A stretch of 64,000 nucleotides of DNA from the NCBI GenBank assembly GCA_963709155.1, contig CAVPVD010000007.1, forward strand, positions 1 through 64,000. The letters run 5' to 3'. Source of the DNA: Bog-159 sp963709155 (lineage in GTDB: Bacteria; Acidobacteriota; Terriglobia; Bryobacterales; Bryobacteraceae). A model generated the notes under the pieces. That model saw only the letters and a program-made list of their open reading frames with translations, made no database searches and had not been told where the DNA came from. The position numbers were made by a program, and so were the translations under genes. Below, piece after piece: positions 33,157-41,177 of the stretch; positions within the stretch are counted from its first letter, which is position 1; every line of letters begins with the position of its first letter.

Positions 33157-34475
33157 GCGACCTCCAGCGCGTGGCGCGCTTCGACATAATGCGCGCGCGC
33201 GGCGTAATCGTAAAGCTCGTCGCGAAAACGGGGATCGGCGATCGCAATCAGCGCCTCGGTGCGCTGCCGCAGCGTCTTTCCCCACAAATAAGCGACGCCG
33301 TACTCGGTCACTACGTAGTGCACTTCGGCGCGGCCCGTGACCACGCCGGCGCCCGGATCGAGCACCGGCACGATGCGCGACAGGCGCCCATGGCATGCGG
33401 TCGAGGGCAGCGCGATGATGGGCTTCCCACCCTTAGAGCGCGCCGCGCCGCGAATGAAATCCAGTTGCCCGCCGAAGCCGCTGTAGGGCGTGGTCCCGAT
33501 GGAATCCGCGCAGACCTGGCCGGTGAGATCCACCTGGATCGCCGAATTGATGGCCACCATTCGGTCGTTCTGCGCAATCACGAAAGGATCGTTGACGTAC
33601 TGGGTGGGGTGGAATTCGAAGGCTGGGTTGTTGTGGATGCAATCGAAGATGCGCTTCGTTCCCAGCACGAAGCCCGCCACCGCCTTGCCGCGGTGCAGAG
33701 TCTTGCGCGCGCCGGTGATCACGCCGGCCTCGATCAGGGGCACCACGCCGTCGGGGCACATCTCGCTGTGGATGCCCAGGTCCTTGCGGTCGTAGAGCGA
33801 TTCCAGCACGGCATTGGGAATGCCGCCGATGCCGAGCTGCAGGGTGGCGCCATCGGGAATCAGCGGAGCTACGTGGCGCGCGATGCGATGCTGCACGTCG
33901 GTCGATGGCACGGAAGGCAACTCCAGCAGGGGGCGCGAGGTTTCCACCAGGGCGGCGACCTTGTCGGCATGAATGAACGTATCGCCCAGCGTGCGCGGCA
34001 TCTGGTCGTTGACCTCCGCGATCACGCAGCGCGCACACAGCGCCGCGCTCAGCGTGCAGTCGATACTGGTGCCCAGGCTGAGGTAGCCGTGCTCATCCGG
34101 CGGAGAGGTCTGGATCAAGGCCACATCCAGCGGCATCTCTCCCGACCAAAACAGTTTTTCGATTTCGCTCAGGTAGATGGGAGTGTAATCGGCGCGGCCG
34201 GCCGCCACCGCTGGGCGCACATTCTGGCCTAGGAAAAGACCGTTGTGGCGGAAATGGCCTTCGTACTCCGGCAGAGTATAGTCGGCGCTGCCGAGGGTGA
34301 GCATGTGGACGATTTCGACGTTGCGCAGCTCCGGCGCGCGAGCGAGCAAGGCTTGAATCAGGGGCTCGGGGGTGGCATTGCCTTCATGCACCCAGATGCG
34401 GTCGCCGGAGCGGACCGCTTCGAGGGCGCGCGCGGCGCTGACGACTTTATGGCGGAACTGGCCGGAGGGCAGCAC
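33153..34475 (-). CDS. Acetyl-CoA hydrolase/CoA-transferase family protein
   Basis: The GTG at 34475 (440 aa) is preferred over the GTG at 34493 because GGAGG lies 10 nt before it and the predicted transcription start is near 34500. Family blocks are visible: GDRIWVHEGNATPEPL, LGIGGIPNAVLE, the catalytic Glu in LGIHSEMCPDG, and GFGGQLDFIRGAARSKGGK. The enzyme moves CoA between acyl groups, like 4-hydroxybutyrate or butyrate CoA-transferases. In this operon it could transfer CoA from branched acyl-CoA or activate acids. First gene of the operon. Confidence 0.85.
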   Translation of the reverse strand: MLPSGQFRHKVVSAARALEAVRSGDRIWVHEGNATPEPLIQALLARAPELRNVEIVHMLTLGSADYTLPEYEGHFRHNGLFLGQNVRPAVAAGRADYTPIYLSEIEKLFWSGEMPLDVALIQTSPPDEHGYLSLGTSIDCTLSAALCARCVIAEVNDQMPRTLGDTFIHADKVAALVETSRPLLELPSVPSTDVQHRIARHVAPLIPDGATLQLGIGGIPNAVLESLYDRKDLGIHSEMCPDGVVPLIEAGVITGARKTLHRGKAVAGFVLGTKRIFDCIHNNPAFEFHPTQYVNDPFVIAQNDRMVAINSAIQVDLTGQVCADSIGTTPYSGFGGQLDFIRGAARSKGGKPIIALPSTACHGRLSRIVPVLDPGAGVVTGRAEVHYVVTEYGVAYLWGKTLRQRTEALIAIADPRFRDELYDYAARAHYVEARHALEVA

Positions 34476-34507
34476 GGTGTACCCCACCTCCACGTGGGTC
34501 TATCTGA

Positions 34508-34536
34508 ATTATATTCCAGATTACCAGATCTGTAAA
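34508..34536 (-). promoter_or_regulatory. Sigma-70-type promoter of the branched-chain catabolic operon
   Basis: On the minus strand, -35 TTTACA (34536-34531) and -10 TATAAT (34513-34508) are 17 bp apart, a near-consensus housekeeping promoter. The spacer contains the direct repeat CCAGATTA/CCAGATCT and the palindrome CAGATCTG (34525-34532), which could bind a regulator. Transcription would begin near 34501. Confidence 0.65.
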
Positions 34537-35014
34537 TGTTAATCGCCTTATAATATTAATGCCCTAAGTCTTCCGGCGACCGGCGAGGCTAGCCGGACTC
34601 GGCTTTACGCCTGGGACCACCCGTAAAGGGCGCATAAGAAACGGCAAACCTGAGCAACGTACAAAGCGAGGGACACTCCAGTGACCCATCAACTGGCCCG
34701 GCGTTCAGCCTCCTGCCTGACAGGCTCCGCATGCTGCCAGTCATCGCGTCGTACCTGGCGCAGTTCCTGTCATTTGCAAGGGTAAGTTCCGGCCAGGAGT
34801 GGCGTTGCCGCAGCGCGAGGTGGACGGCGGCGGGCCCACGCCCGTAACCCCACGAAGATCTGGCGTCCCCAGGATTCGAATGGAAGGGCTGCGAGATTTT
34901 GACGAGATTTTGGGAGCTGAGTCTTTCGTTTTTGGGCTCAGACGCCCGGCTGATACTGCGAAGAAGCCGCCACGGGGTGCTTTGGTGGTGGACGAAAAGG
35001 AAAAATCGAAAGCG
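34537..35014. other. Gene-free stretch between catabolic operon and VapC-type toxin
   Basis: About 480 bp with only short unconvincing frames. CGCCACGGGGTGCT near 34969 also follows the palindromic repeat at 35871, so an eroded copy of that repeat family may lie here. No RNA gene or insertion sequence was recognised. Confidence 0.4.
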
Positions 35015-35440
35015 CTATAGCTGCAGCACCCGCAGTCCCGGAATACGGCTGAAATCCCGCAAGTTGCCAGTGGCGACTCCGTAGCCCAATTCAATGGCGC
35101 TCGCTCCGATGATGAGATCGGCCAGCGGCAGATTGATCCCTTGCGCCGCCTGCTCTCCGCCGATCTTTGCAATCAGCTCAGCCGTCGCGGCGGTGAGTGG
35201 ATGGATGGGCACGGTAGCCTTCATTTCGTCAAGGAAGGCTCGCCGGCGGTGACGCAGATCGTCCGTATGGGCGCGGTATATCCCGTGCGCAATCTCAGCG
35301 ACCGATATTGCGCACAGGATGATTGGGATCTCGCCCGTTTCCTGCACACTTTCGACAACCCGGGCAGGGGCAAGCTTGCGGCGCTCGGCGGCGATCAGCA
35401 CGCTGGAGTCGAGCACTATTCCCAGGAGGGCGGCGTCCAT
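35015..35440 (-). CDS. PIN-domain (VapC-type) toxin
   Basis: A 141-residue product. PIN ribonuclease acidic residues are seen in VLDSSVLIAAE, ISVAEIAHG and LPLADLIIGASAIELGYGVA, where the last Asp/Glu and a following N-x-x-DF complete the site. Such toxins cleave RNA, often initiator tRNA. It overlaps the upstream antitoxin gene by 25 bp, the normal order for a toxin-antitoxin pair. Confidence 0.88.
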   Translation of the reverse strand: MDAALLGIVLDSSVLIAAERRKLAPARVVESVQETGEIPIILCAISVAEIAHGIYRAHTDDLRHRRRAFLDEMKATVPIHPLTAATAELIAKIGGEQAAQGINLPLADLIIGASAIELGYGVATGNLRDFSRIPGLRVLQL

Positions 35441-35697
35441 GGCTGGCGGTGGGCCTCTATGCCCGCTTCGATATCGCGGGCAAAGTCATCATCGATAACC
35501 GCTTGCGAACCCCGTGCCTTCAGTTCGGCGACGACTTCCGAAATTGGGCGACCAGCGGGCACTGAGGGCTTGATTACTGCAATTGGGCGGTGGTTCTCTT
35601 CGATGACAATTTCATTCCCTTGGCGAACCTTGGCCAAGACTGCGGCGATGTCTCTCACCACTTCAGCTTCGCTCACATGGAGTACTCGTGGGTCCAT
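35416..35697 (-). CDS. Phd/YefM-type antitoxin
   Basis: A 93-residue product. The N-terminal part (VSEAEVVRDIAAVLAKVRQG, VIEENHRPIAVIKP) matches the DNA-binding Phd/YefM fold; the C-terminal half would wrap the PIN toxin. It precedes the toxin with overlapping frames and likely autoregulates the pair. Confidence 0.82.
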   Translation of the reverse strand: MDPRVLHVSEAEVVRDIAAVLAKVRQGNEIVIEENHRPIAVIKPSVPAGRPISEVVAELKARGSQAVIDDDFARDIEAGIEAHRQPWTPPSWE

Positions 35698-35800
35698 CGT
35701 TCCTATGATAGCTCAGGGCAATATATACACAGACGGTCTCCGCGGCCCTACCGTTTAGTTTTTGGAGGGCGGGCAATCGTGCCCCGGGGTCCCCTTTGGG

Positions 35801-35875
35801 GGCGGCTTTCAGCCGGCCAAAAGGCAGATGCAGCGGGACTTAAAAGTCCCGCCAGCACGCTGAAGCGTGCGCCAC
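35801..35875. repeat. Composite palindromic repeat, locus 1
   Basis: Three hairpins in tandem: an imperfect GGCT-TTC-AGCC unit (about 35801-35818), GCGGGACTT-AA-AAGTCCCGC (35833-35852) and GCACGCT-GA-AGCGTGC (35855-35870). The GCGGGACTT and GCACGCT units recur at 51.4 kb and the latter also at 42.7 kb. It lies between the antitoxin start and the stop of the zinc-ribbon gene. Confidence 0.7.
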
Positions 35876-35881
35876 GGGGTG

Positions 35882-36289
35882 CTATTCGGCGGCGTTGCTT
35901 TCGGCCACGCTGGCTACCGGTGTAGCCGCCACTTGCGGCGTAGCGGTAGCCTTTTCCCGGACCTCCGGCGCGATCGGCTTGCGGATATCGTAAAACTGCA
36001 CCCGGCAATAGCGGCAATGATAAAGGTCGGCGCCCCACAGAAATTGCGCGAAATTAATGGGCCCTTTCAACATCTTATCGATCTTGTCGCGCACGTTCAG
36101 GCGCGTCAGCCGATACGTCCCGCAGCGCGGGCAGCGCGGATAATCGCCTAAGTAAAGCGCGTACCAGCGCGGTTCGGGCTTGCGCAAATGGCATTGCCGG
36201 CACTCATACATCGCCACGTATGTCAGCCGTTCGGCGAAGGTCCGATGGACGCGCCGCAATTTTCCCTGGCAAGTTGGACAGTGAAGCAC
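35882..36289 (-). CDS. Four-CxxC zinc-ribbon protein
   Basis: A 135-residue product from the GTG at 36289 with AGAGGA just upstream. Four CxxC pairs (CPTC near 4, CRQC near 30, CPRC near 53, CRYC near 92) imply two zinc ribbons. The C-terminus is Ala/Val-rich and variable. The function is unknown; it may bind nucleic acid or protein. TTGAGT and TATAAA 17 bp apart lie just upstream, which would give a nearly leaderless transcript. It is divergent from uvrA. Confidence 0.65.
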   Translation of the reverse strand: MLHCPTCQGKLRRVHRTFAERLTYVAMYECRQCHLRKPEPRWYALYLGDYPRCPRCGTYRLTRLNVRDKIDKMLKGPINFAQFLWGADLYHCRYCRVQFYDIRKPIAPEVREKATATPQVAATPVASVAESNAAE

Positions 36290-36373
36290 TTCGTCCTCTT
36301 TTATACAACAATTGCGCGAACAACTCAACCCGCGCCACAATAGAGTATAGCGGTTCTCCCAAAAACAGGCACA

Positions 36374-39124
36374 ATGCTCGAACGAATCTCGGTCCACGGT
36401 GCGCGCCAGCATAACCTGAAGAACATCGACGTGGAAATTCCCCGCAACAGCCTCACCGTGATCACCGGGCTGAGCGGCTCCGGCAAGTCGTCGCTGGCCT
36501 TCGACACCATCTACGCGGAGGGCCAGCGGCGCTATGTGGAGACGCTTTCCACCTACGCGCGGCAGTTCCTCGACCAGATGGAGCGGCCCGATGTGGATTC
36601 CATCGACGGCCTGAGTCCGGCCATTTCGATCGAGCAGAAGACCACCAGCCGCAGCCCGCGCTCCACGGTGGGAACCATTACCGAGATCTACGACTATCTG
36701 CGCCTGCTGTATTCCTCGATCGGCATGCCGCACTGCCCGCTGTGCGGCAATCCGATTTCGCGCCAGACCACCGAGCAGATCCTGCAGCACGTGCTGGCGC
36801 TGCGTCCGGACGACCGCCTCATGGTGCTGGCGCCCGTTGTGCGCGGGCGCAAGGGCGAGTACAAGAAGGACCTCGAAAAGCTGGCGCGCCAGGGCTTCGT
36901 GCGCGCGCGCATCGACGGCGTCCTGCGTTCGCTCGAAGAGGATATCCCGCTCGACAAGCGCCGCAACCACACCATCGAAGTCGTGGTGGACCGGCTGCTC
37001 GTCAAGCCCGGCATCGAGAAGCGCCTGGAGGCTTCCATCGAAACCGCCACCAAGCTGGCCGACGGGCTGGTGCTGATCGCGGTGGTGAACGGAGAGGAGC
37101 GGCTGTACTCGCAGAAGCTGGCGTGTACGGAATGCGGCACCAGCGTGCCGCAGCTCGAGCCGCGCTCGTTTTCCTTCAACAGCCCTTACGGCGCCTGCGA
37201 GGAGTGCACCGGGCTGGGCAGCAAGTGGACGTTCGACCCGGGCAAGGCCATCGTGGATTTTTCAAAGCCGCTGCTGGAGGGCGGGCTGGGACCGGGCGCC
37301 GGGTCGGCCTATATGCGGCACCGGCTCGGCGAAGCCGCCAAAGCCCTGCGTATCGATCTGGGCACGCCGTTCGACCAGTTCCCGAAGAAAGTGCAGACCG
37401 CCCTGCTCGAGGGCAGCAACGGATTTCCGGGCATTTTGAAGATTCTGGCGCAGACCTACGAGGAATCTTCCGAGGGCTATCGCGAATGGCTCACCGAGTA
37501 CATGTCGCCGGCCGAGTGTCCCGCATGCCACGGCAAACGGCTGCGGCCTGCCAGCCTGGCGGTGCGGGTGAAGAATTTCTCCATCGCCGAATTCACCGAA
37601 CTGCCTGTCGCGCGCGCGCTGCTGACGGTGCGCAATTGGGAATTCGGCGAGCGCGAGACGCAGATCGCCGGGCGCGTGCGTGGACGAAATCCGGCGGCGG
37701 CTGGAGTTTCTTTCCGCGGTGGGTCTCGACTACCTCAGCCTGGATCGGTCCGCGGCCACGCTTTCCGGCGGCGAGGCGCAGCGCATCCGGCTGGCTACGC
37801 AGATCGGCTCGAAACTGCGCGGCGTGCTCTACGTGCTGGACGAACCCTCCATCGGGCTGCATCCGCGCGATAACGGACGCCTGCTCGATACGCTCACGCA
37901 TCTGCGCGATATGGGCAACACGGTGCTGGTGGTGGAGCACGATGCGGAAACCATTGAGCGCGCCGATTACGTGATCGACCTGGGGCCGGGCGCCGGGCGT
38001 CTGGGCGGCGAGCTGGTGGCGGCGGGCACGCCCAAGGGGATCGCCGCGAATCCGGATTCGCTCACCGGCCGCTACCTGTCGGGCGCGGCCCAAATCCCCG
38101 TGCCGGCCGTGCGGCGGCGGCCGAACGGCAAGAATGCTGGCGGTGATCGGCGCCGCCGAGCACAACCTGAAGGACATCGACGTGGAGATTCCCGCTGGGG
38201 CTGCTGACCGTGGTGACGGGCGTCTCCGGCAGCGGCAAATCGACGCTGGTGAACGAGATTCTCTATCGCGCGCTGGCGCAGCGAAATTTACGGCTCGCAC
38301 GACAAGCCGGGCGAGCATTACGGCCATCAAGGGAATCGAACCAGGTCGACAAGGTGATCCGCATCGATCAATCGCCCATCGGCCGCACGCCGCGCTCGAA
38401 TCCCGCCACGTATACGGGCCTGTTTACGCCTATTCGCGATCTTTACGCCATGCTGCCGGAATCGCGCGAGCGCGGCTACAAGCCGGGACGCTTCAGCTTC
38501 AACGTGAAGGGCGGCCGCTGCGAAGCCTGCCAGGGCGATGGCCTGAAGCGCATCGAAATGAACTTCCTGCCGGATGTGTACGTCACCTGCGACGTCTGCC
38601 GCGGCCGGCGGTACAATCACGAAACGCTGCAAGTGAAGTACAAAGGATATTCGATCGCCGACCTTCTGGATTGCACCGTCGAAGAAGCGCTGCCGCTGAT
38701 GGAGAACATCCCGCAGATCCGGCCGAAGCTGCAGACGCTCAACGACGTGGGCCTGGGCTACGTCCACCTGGGCCAATCGTCCACCACGCTTTCCGGCGGC
38801 GAGGCGCAGCGCATCAAGCTGGCGAAGGAGTTGAGCAAACGGCAGACCGGGCGCACTTTTTATGTGCTCGACGAGCCCACCACCGGCTTGCACTTCGACG
38901 ATGTGCGCAAGCTGCTGGACGTGCTGCAGAGGCTGGTGGACCTGGGCAATACGGTGGTGGTGATCGAGCACAACATGGATGTGATGAAGGCGGCGGATTG
39001 GATTATCGACCTGGGTCCGGATGGCGGCGAATACGGCGGGCGTCTGGTGGCGGCGGGAACGCCGGAGCAGGTGGCACGATCCAAAAAGAGCTATACCGCC
39101 GAAGCCCTCCGGAAGGTGATATGA
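36374..39124 (+). pseudogene. uvrA: uvrA with six +1 frameshifts (decay or sequence error)
   Basis: UvrA is the damage-recognition ATPase of nucleotide excision repair. All its domains are present: Walker A GLSGSGKSS, zinc-binding CTECG...CEECTG, signature LSGGEAQRIRLATQIG, second Walker A GVSGSGKST, CEACQGDG zinc module, LSGGEAQRIKLAKEL, and Walker B LDEPTTGLHF. The frame changes six times, each by one extra base: near 37677-37682, 38133, 38191-38193, 38284-38286, 38324-38325 and 38341-38342. Removing them restores a continuous product of about 914 residues. Since the residues around each shift are otherwise conserved, sequence error is at least as likely as decay. Confidence 0.85.
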
Positions 39125-39153
39125 GCAACTTGTGGGCCGGGCGGAATTGTGGG

Positions 39154-39189
39154 GCGGGCAATCCTGCCCGCAGCCGGCTTTCAGCCGGC
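39154..39189. repeat. Composite palindromic repeat, locus 2
   Basis: GCGGGCA-ATCC-TGCCCGC (39154-39171) followed by GCCGGC-TTTCA-GCCGGC (39173-39189). The same pair occurs at 41024-41059. It lies between uvrA and the next gene on the same strand, so it would be transcribed and could act as a processing or termination structure. Confidence 0.75.
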
Positions 39190-39212
39190 TTTTTCGTGCC
39201 GCGGAGACCCCG

Positions 39213-40172
39213 ATGAGCAAGTATCCCATCCAGCCCATCGATCTCGCCGGCCTGAAGACCGTGCCGCTGGCGGCGCGCGGCGGCAAGGTGCGGGTCGCCG
39301 ATTTTTCCGTGCCTTATCGCCAAGGAACCGGCATTTCCGGCTGGCTCGATTCCCTGCCCCACATACTGGCCGGCGATTCGTTGCGTGCCGTGGTAGCGGC
39401 CCTGGCTGAAGCCCGTGCCCGCGGGCGCGCCATCGTCTGGGGATTAGGCGGGCATGTGATCAAATGCGGCCTGGCGCCGGTGCTGATCGACCTGATGCAG
39501 CGCGGATACGCCACCGCATTCGCCATGAACGGCGCGGCCGCCATTCACGATTTCGAGATTGCCCTCGCCGGTCACACCAGCGAAGATGTGGAGGCGGTGC
39601 TGCCCGACGGGCGCTTCGGCGCGGCCGAGGAAACCGGGCGGGAAATGAACGCAGCCGTGTCCGCCGGCGCACGGGATGCCTTGGGTATGGGCGAAGCTCT
39701 GGGGCGCCGGCTGGATGCGATTGCCGATCCGGCATACGCGTCCGCGAGCCTGGTGCTCGAAGCGTGGCGGGCGGCGATTCCTGTTACGGTGCACGTGGCC
39801 ATCGGGACGGACACGCCCCACATGCACCCGGCCGTGGACGCCGCCGCACTGGGCAGCGCGACGCATCGCGATTTCCGGCTGTTGTGCGCGCTGCTGGCCG
39901 CGCTGGACGATGGCGGCGTCTATCTGAACGTGGGGTCCGCCGTGGTGCTGCCGGAAGTGTTCTTAAAGGCCGTCTCCGCGGCGCGCAACCTGGGGCATCG
40001 GGTGGCGGGCTTCACCACCGTGAACCTGGATTTCCTGCAGCATTACCGTCCCAAGGTGAACGTGGTCGAGCGGCCTCACGCGCAAGCGGGCGGCGCCGGC
40101 TATGCGCTGACCGGGCATCACGAGTTGCTGCTGCCGCTGCTGGCCGCCTGCCTGATCGAGAAGCAGCTATGA
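39213..40172 (+). CDS. Deoxyhypusine-synthase-like protein of unknown function
   Basis: A 319-residue product from the ATG at 39213. VWGLGGHVIKCGLAPVLIDL, AFAMNGAAAIHDFEIALAG and HTSEDVE resemble the NAD-binding part of deoxyhypusine synthase, but the active-site Lys region of that enzyme (SWGK) is not seen, so the same reaction is unlikely. Similar proteins occur in several bacterial phyla as conserved hypotheticals. It overlaps the next gene, a CPBP protease, by 4 bp (ATGA). Family assignment is tentative. Confidence 0.6.
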   Translation: MSKYPIQPIDLAGLKTVPLAARGGKVRVADFSVPYRQGTGISGWLDSLPHILAGDSLRAVVAALAEARARGRAIVWGLGGHVIKCGLAPVLIDLMQRGYATAFAMNGAAAIHDFEIALAGHTSEDVEAVLPDGRFGAAEETGREMNAAVSAGARDALGMGEALGRRLDAIADPAYASASLVLEAWRAAIPVTVHVAIGTDTPHMHPAVDAAALGSATHRDFRLLCALLAALDDGGVYLNVGSAVVLPEVFLKAVSAARNLGHRVAGFTTVNLDFLQHYRPKVNVVERPHAQAGGAGYALTGHHELLLPLLAACLIEKQL

Positions 40173-40993
40173 GCCCGGAAGAACCGCCGCCGTCGCCCGA
40201 TCCGGCGGAGCTCGAGCCGCAGGATATCGGTGCGCTTGAGCCGCAACCGTTCGCGCCGCCGGAACTTCCACCGGAGCCGCCCCCGGACAGCTATCCCTTC
40301 TGGGGCTATCTGGACCTGTTGGGATTCGTGCTGATCGCGCTGCTGGGATCGGTGGTGGAAGCTCTCTTGATGGCCGCCCTGATTTCGGCGACCCACGTCA
40401 AACAGATCTACGTGCTGATGCCCGCGCAGGTCCTGCTCTACGCCTTCCTGATGGGCTCGCTGGCCGTGATTTTTCGCCGTTATTATGGCCGGCCGTTCTG
40501 GCAATCGCTGCGCTGGTGGCCGGCGGGCCGGAGTGCCGGATTTGTGGCGGCCTGCGGTGTGGCGGCGGCCTTTACGGTTATGGTGGCCAGCGTGGCGATC
40601 CGCACTCCCGACATCGACAGCCCCATGAAAGCCCTGCTTTCCGATCCGACCTCTGTATTGTTCATCGCGGTGATCGGCACCACGCTGGCGCCGATCTGCG
40701 AGGAGATTGTGTTTCGCGGCTTCCTGCAGCCGCTGCTGGTCCGGTCGCTCGGTGCGGCGCCCGGAATCCTGCTGGCCGCCGCGGCCTTCGGCCTGATGCA
40801 TTTTCAGGAGTACGGCAACTCCTGGCGGCACGCCCTGCTGATTTCAGGGGCCGGCGCGGCCTTTGGGTGGATGCGCCAGCGTACCGGATCGACCAAGGCT
40901 GCCGCCATGATGCACGCGGCCTACAATTGCGTCTTCTTTGTGCTGCTGGCCGTGCAGCAGGTCGCCTCGCACGCGCGCTGGGCCGGACATTAA
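40169..40993 (+). CDS. CPBP-family intramembrane metalloprotease, second
   Basis: A 274-residue product. A Pro-rich N-terminal tail (1-42) precedes about seven membrane helices. CPBP motifs: EEIVFRGFLQ, then FGLMHFQE and MMHAAYN. Role unknown; family members process prenylated or signal peptides in eukaryotes and are linked to immunity and membrane-protein processing in bacteria. Coupled to the deoxyhypusine-synthase-like gene. Confidence 0.82.
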   Translation: MSPEEPPPSPDPAELEPQDIGALEPQPFAPPELPPEPPPDSYPFWGYLDLLGFVLIALLGSVVEALLMAALISATHVKQIYVLMPAQVLLYAFLMGSLAVIFRRYYGRPFWQSLRWWPAGRSAGFVAACGVAAAFTVMVASVAIRTPDIDSPMKALLSDPTSVLFIAVIGTTLAPICEEIVFRGFLQPLLVRSLGAAPGILLAAAAFGLMHFQEYGNSWRHALLISGAGAAFGWMRQRTGSTKAAAMMHAAYNCVFFVLLAVQQVASHARWAGH

Positions 40994-41018
40994 GCCCGTG
41001 GCGCACGCGCTTCGCCTT

Positions 41019-41103
41019 GTGGGGCGGGCAATCCTGCCCGCAGCCGGCTTTCAGCCGGCTAGCCGCCTGAAAAGGCGGCTGCGGCCACGATTGGCCGCCC
41101 CAC
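41019..41103. repeat. Composite palindromic repeat with terminal inverted repeats, locus 3
   Basis: An 85-bp element bounded by GTGGGGCGG (41019-41027) and CCGCCCCAC (41095-41103). Inside are four hairpins: GCGGGCA-ATCC-TGCCCGC (41024-41041), GCCGGC-TTTCA-GCCGGC (41043-41059), GCCGCCT-GAAA-AGGCGGC (41062-41079) and GCGGCCA-CGAT-TGGCCGC (41081-41098). It looks like a MITE or REP cluster. A further palindrome GCCACGCGTGGC lies at 41154-41165. Confidence 0.75.
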
Positions 41104-41177
41104 GTCTGGTTTTCGTCATCTTTGCGGCTCCGAAAAACACCGCTGAAGCGTCCGCCACGCGTGGCTATTATTCCCTG

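Noticed and set aside
32920..33396. 158-aa ferredoxin with long N-terminal extension
   Set aside because: The extension is antisense-like Arg-rich sequence within the CoA-transferase gene; the ATG at 33156 with an ATGA overlap gives a normal 78-aa ferredoxin.
34620..34690. GGCAAACC...CAAAGC stretch resembling a GEMM (cyclic-di-GMP) riboswitch
   Set aside because: The spacing and the helix between the two motifs do not fit, no gene follows on that strand, and the rest of the aptamer is missing.
34860..34890. TTCGAAT stretch suggesting a tRNA T-arm
   Set aside because: No matching acceptor, D-arm or anticodon stem could be folded around it.
34799..35020. 73-aa plus-strand ORF
   Set aside because: No family match, antisense frames equally open, and it runs into the PIN toxin gene.
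41019..41103. CRISPR-like repeats
   Set aside because: Units are palindromes of different sequence without regular spacers, and no cas gene is present.
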